A stretch of 64,000 bases of DNA, taken from Flavobacterium granuli. Lineage in GTDB: Bacteria; Bacteroidota; Bacteroidia; Flavobacteriales; Flavobacteriaceae. Of the stretch, positions 63,096-64,000 are shown piece by piece (the stretch's first letter is position 1; every line of letters begins with the position of its first letter). The notes beneath the pieces were generated by a model. That model saw only the letters and a list, made by a program, of their open reading frames with translations. It searched no databases and was not told the DNA's origin. The translations under genes and the position numbers were made by a program. The stretch is taken from the NCBI RefSeq assembly GCF_900129705.1, contig NZ_FQWO01000002.1:372001-436000 (forward strand). Reading direction: 5' to 3'.

Positions 63096-64000
63096 ATGGC
63101 AAAACAAGAAGATATATTTAAGAATGTAGTTTCGCACGCAAAAGAGTACGGATTTATTTTTCCGTCAAGCGAAATATACGATGGTTTAAGTGCAGTCTAT
63201 GATTATGCACAAAACGGTGTAGAATTAAAAAAGAACATACGCGAGTATTGGTGGAAAGCGATGGTTCAGATGAATGAAAACATAGTGGGGCTTGATGCGG
63301 CTATATTGATGCATCCCACTACTTGGAAAGCATCAGGACACGTAGATGCTTTTAATGATCCATTAATTGACAATAAAGATTCGAAAAGAAGATACAGAGC
63401 GGATGTTTTGATTGAAGATTATGCCGAAAAGCTAAATCAAAAAGCAATCAAGGAAATCGAAAAAGCGAGAGTCCGTTTTGGTGAAGCTTTTAACGAAGCA
63501 GAATTTGTTACCACAAATGCAAGGGTTGTTGAATACAAAACCAGAGAGAGAGAAATTCTCGAAAGAATGGGACGCTCTTTGGGTAATGAAGATCTGGAAG
63601 ACGTAAAAGCTTTGATCGAAGAACTGGAAATTGCTTGTCCGGAATCAGGTTCAAGAAATTGGACAGAAGTGCGTCAGTTTAATTTGATGTTTGGCACCAA
63701 ATTAGGAGCCTCGGCTGATTCTGCAATGGATTTGTATTTGCGTCCGGAAACGGCTCAGGGTATTTTTGTGAATTTCCTGAATGTACAAAAATCAGGGCGA
63801 ATGAAGGTTCCTTTTGGAATTGCCCAAACTGGTAAAGCCTTTAGAAACGAAATTGTAGCGAGACAGTTTATTTTCCGCATGCGTGAGTTTGAACAAATGG
63901 AAATGCAGTTTTTTGTGCGTCCCGGAGAGGAAATGAAGCATTATGAGTTTTGGAAAGAAGCACGTTTAAAATGGCATTTATCGCTAGGATTAGGAAAAGA
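63096..64000 (+). CDS. glyS: Glycyl-tRNA synthetase, 5' part
   Basis: The frame from ATG 63096 stays open to the right edge (301 full codons plus 2 nt). It begins MAKQEDIFKNVVSHAKEYGF and has AAILMHPTTWKASGHVDAFN, LRPETAQGIFVNF and IAQTGKAFRNEIVARQFIF, class II motifs of the single-chain (alpha2) glycyl enzyme rather than the alpha2beta2 form. The C-terminal part, including motif 3 and the anticodon domain, lies outside the window. Confidence 0.95.
   Translation, partial: MAKQEDIFKNVVSHAKEYGFIFPSSEIYDGLSAVYDYAQNGVELKKNIREYWWKAMVQMNENIVGLDAAILMHPTTWKASGHVDAFNDPLIDNKDSKRRYRADVLIEDYAEKLNQKAIKEIEKARVRFGEAFNEAEFVTTNARVVEYKTREREILERMGRSLGNEDLEDVKALIEELEIACPESGSRNWTEVRQFNLMFGTKLGASADSAMDLYLRPETAQGIFVNFLNVQKSGRMKVPFGIAQTGKAFRNEIVARQFIFRMREFEQMEMQFFVRPGEEMKHYEFWKEARLKWHLSLGLGK

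Overview
The window is a stretch of chromosome from a member of the Bacteroidota, most likely a Flavobacterium or close relative. The evidence is the AT-rich composition, the complete Bat (aerotolerance) operon, many promoters with the Bacteroidota -7 element TANNTTTG rather than a sigma70-type -10, an Oar-like TonB-dependent receptor, families typical of Flavobacteriia (THC0290_0291-like outer membrane protein, IPExxxVDY-like protein, a long amidophosphoribosyltransferase without the usual C-terminal cysteine pair), and dispersed intergenic repeats of a flavobacterial type. No rRNA, tRNA, CRISPR array, prophage or insertion sequence was seen.

Layout. 1-8.7 kb: the Bat operon (3' end of moxR, a DUF58 protein, a membrane-anchored BatD-like protein, batA, batB, batC, batD, batE), all on the plus strand, with several short repeats and hairpins between its genes. 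8.7-12.4 kb: cvpA-like gene, pheS, two conserved hypothetical genes, gpsA. 12.7-15.6 kb: an exported DJ-1/PfpI protein and an iron-type alcohol dehydrogenase in one operon, divergent from a LysR regulator. 15.6-19 kb: minus-strand operon arsC-like / EamA transporter / yicC / gmk / nadD. 19-25 kb: DinB-like protein, cystathionine synthase/lyase, an outer membrane protein, and two tandem glutamate dehydrogenases that differ in the coenzyme-binding site (one NAD-type, one NADP-type). 25-33 kb: recO, a small membrane protein with an overlapping XRE regulator, ileS, a DksA-like gene, lspA, a small lipoprotein, 5-FCL and an AstE/AspA-like deacylase. 33-43 kb: uvrC, a patatin-like outer membrane protein, then aromatic amino acid breakdown (hmgA, hppD, kynA) with a DUF3108 protein and an M23 peptidase. 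43.5-49.9 kb: pgi, an Oar-like receptor, a small membrane protein, an RlpA-like protein. 49.9-57 kb: CYTH protein, DNA polymerase IV, Bax inhibitor-1 protein, then pyk, IPExxxVDY-like, rnc, fabF, acpP on the minus strand. 57-64 kb: purN, rnhA, a PfkB kinase, the amidophosphoribosyltransferase, superoxide dismutase, ComF, and the 5' part of glyS.

Most of the window is housekeeping. The observations most worth a second look are: two copies of a dispersed repeat whose flanks are conserved while its paired stems vary in a covarying way (38.8 and 50.4 kb); an isoleucyl-tRNA synthetase with a swapped GXHH signature; a DksA-like protein that has lost three of four zinc cysteines; an NAD/NADP pair of glutamate dehydrogenases with a palindrome in the leader of the first; a possible small RNA or 21-residue peptide gene upstream of the DUF3108 gene; and a possible aromatic-residue leader peptide followed by a hairpin upstream of hmgA.
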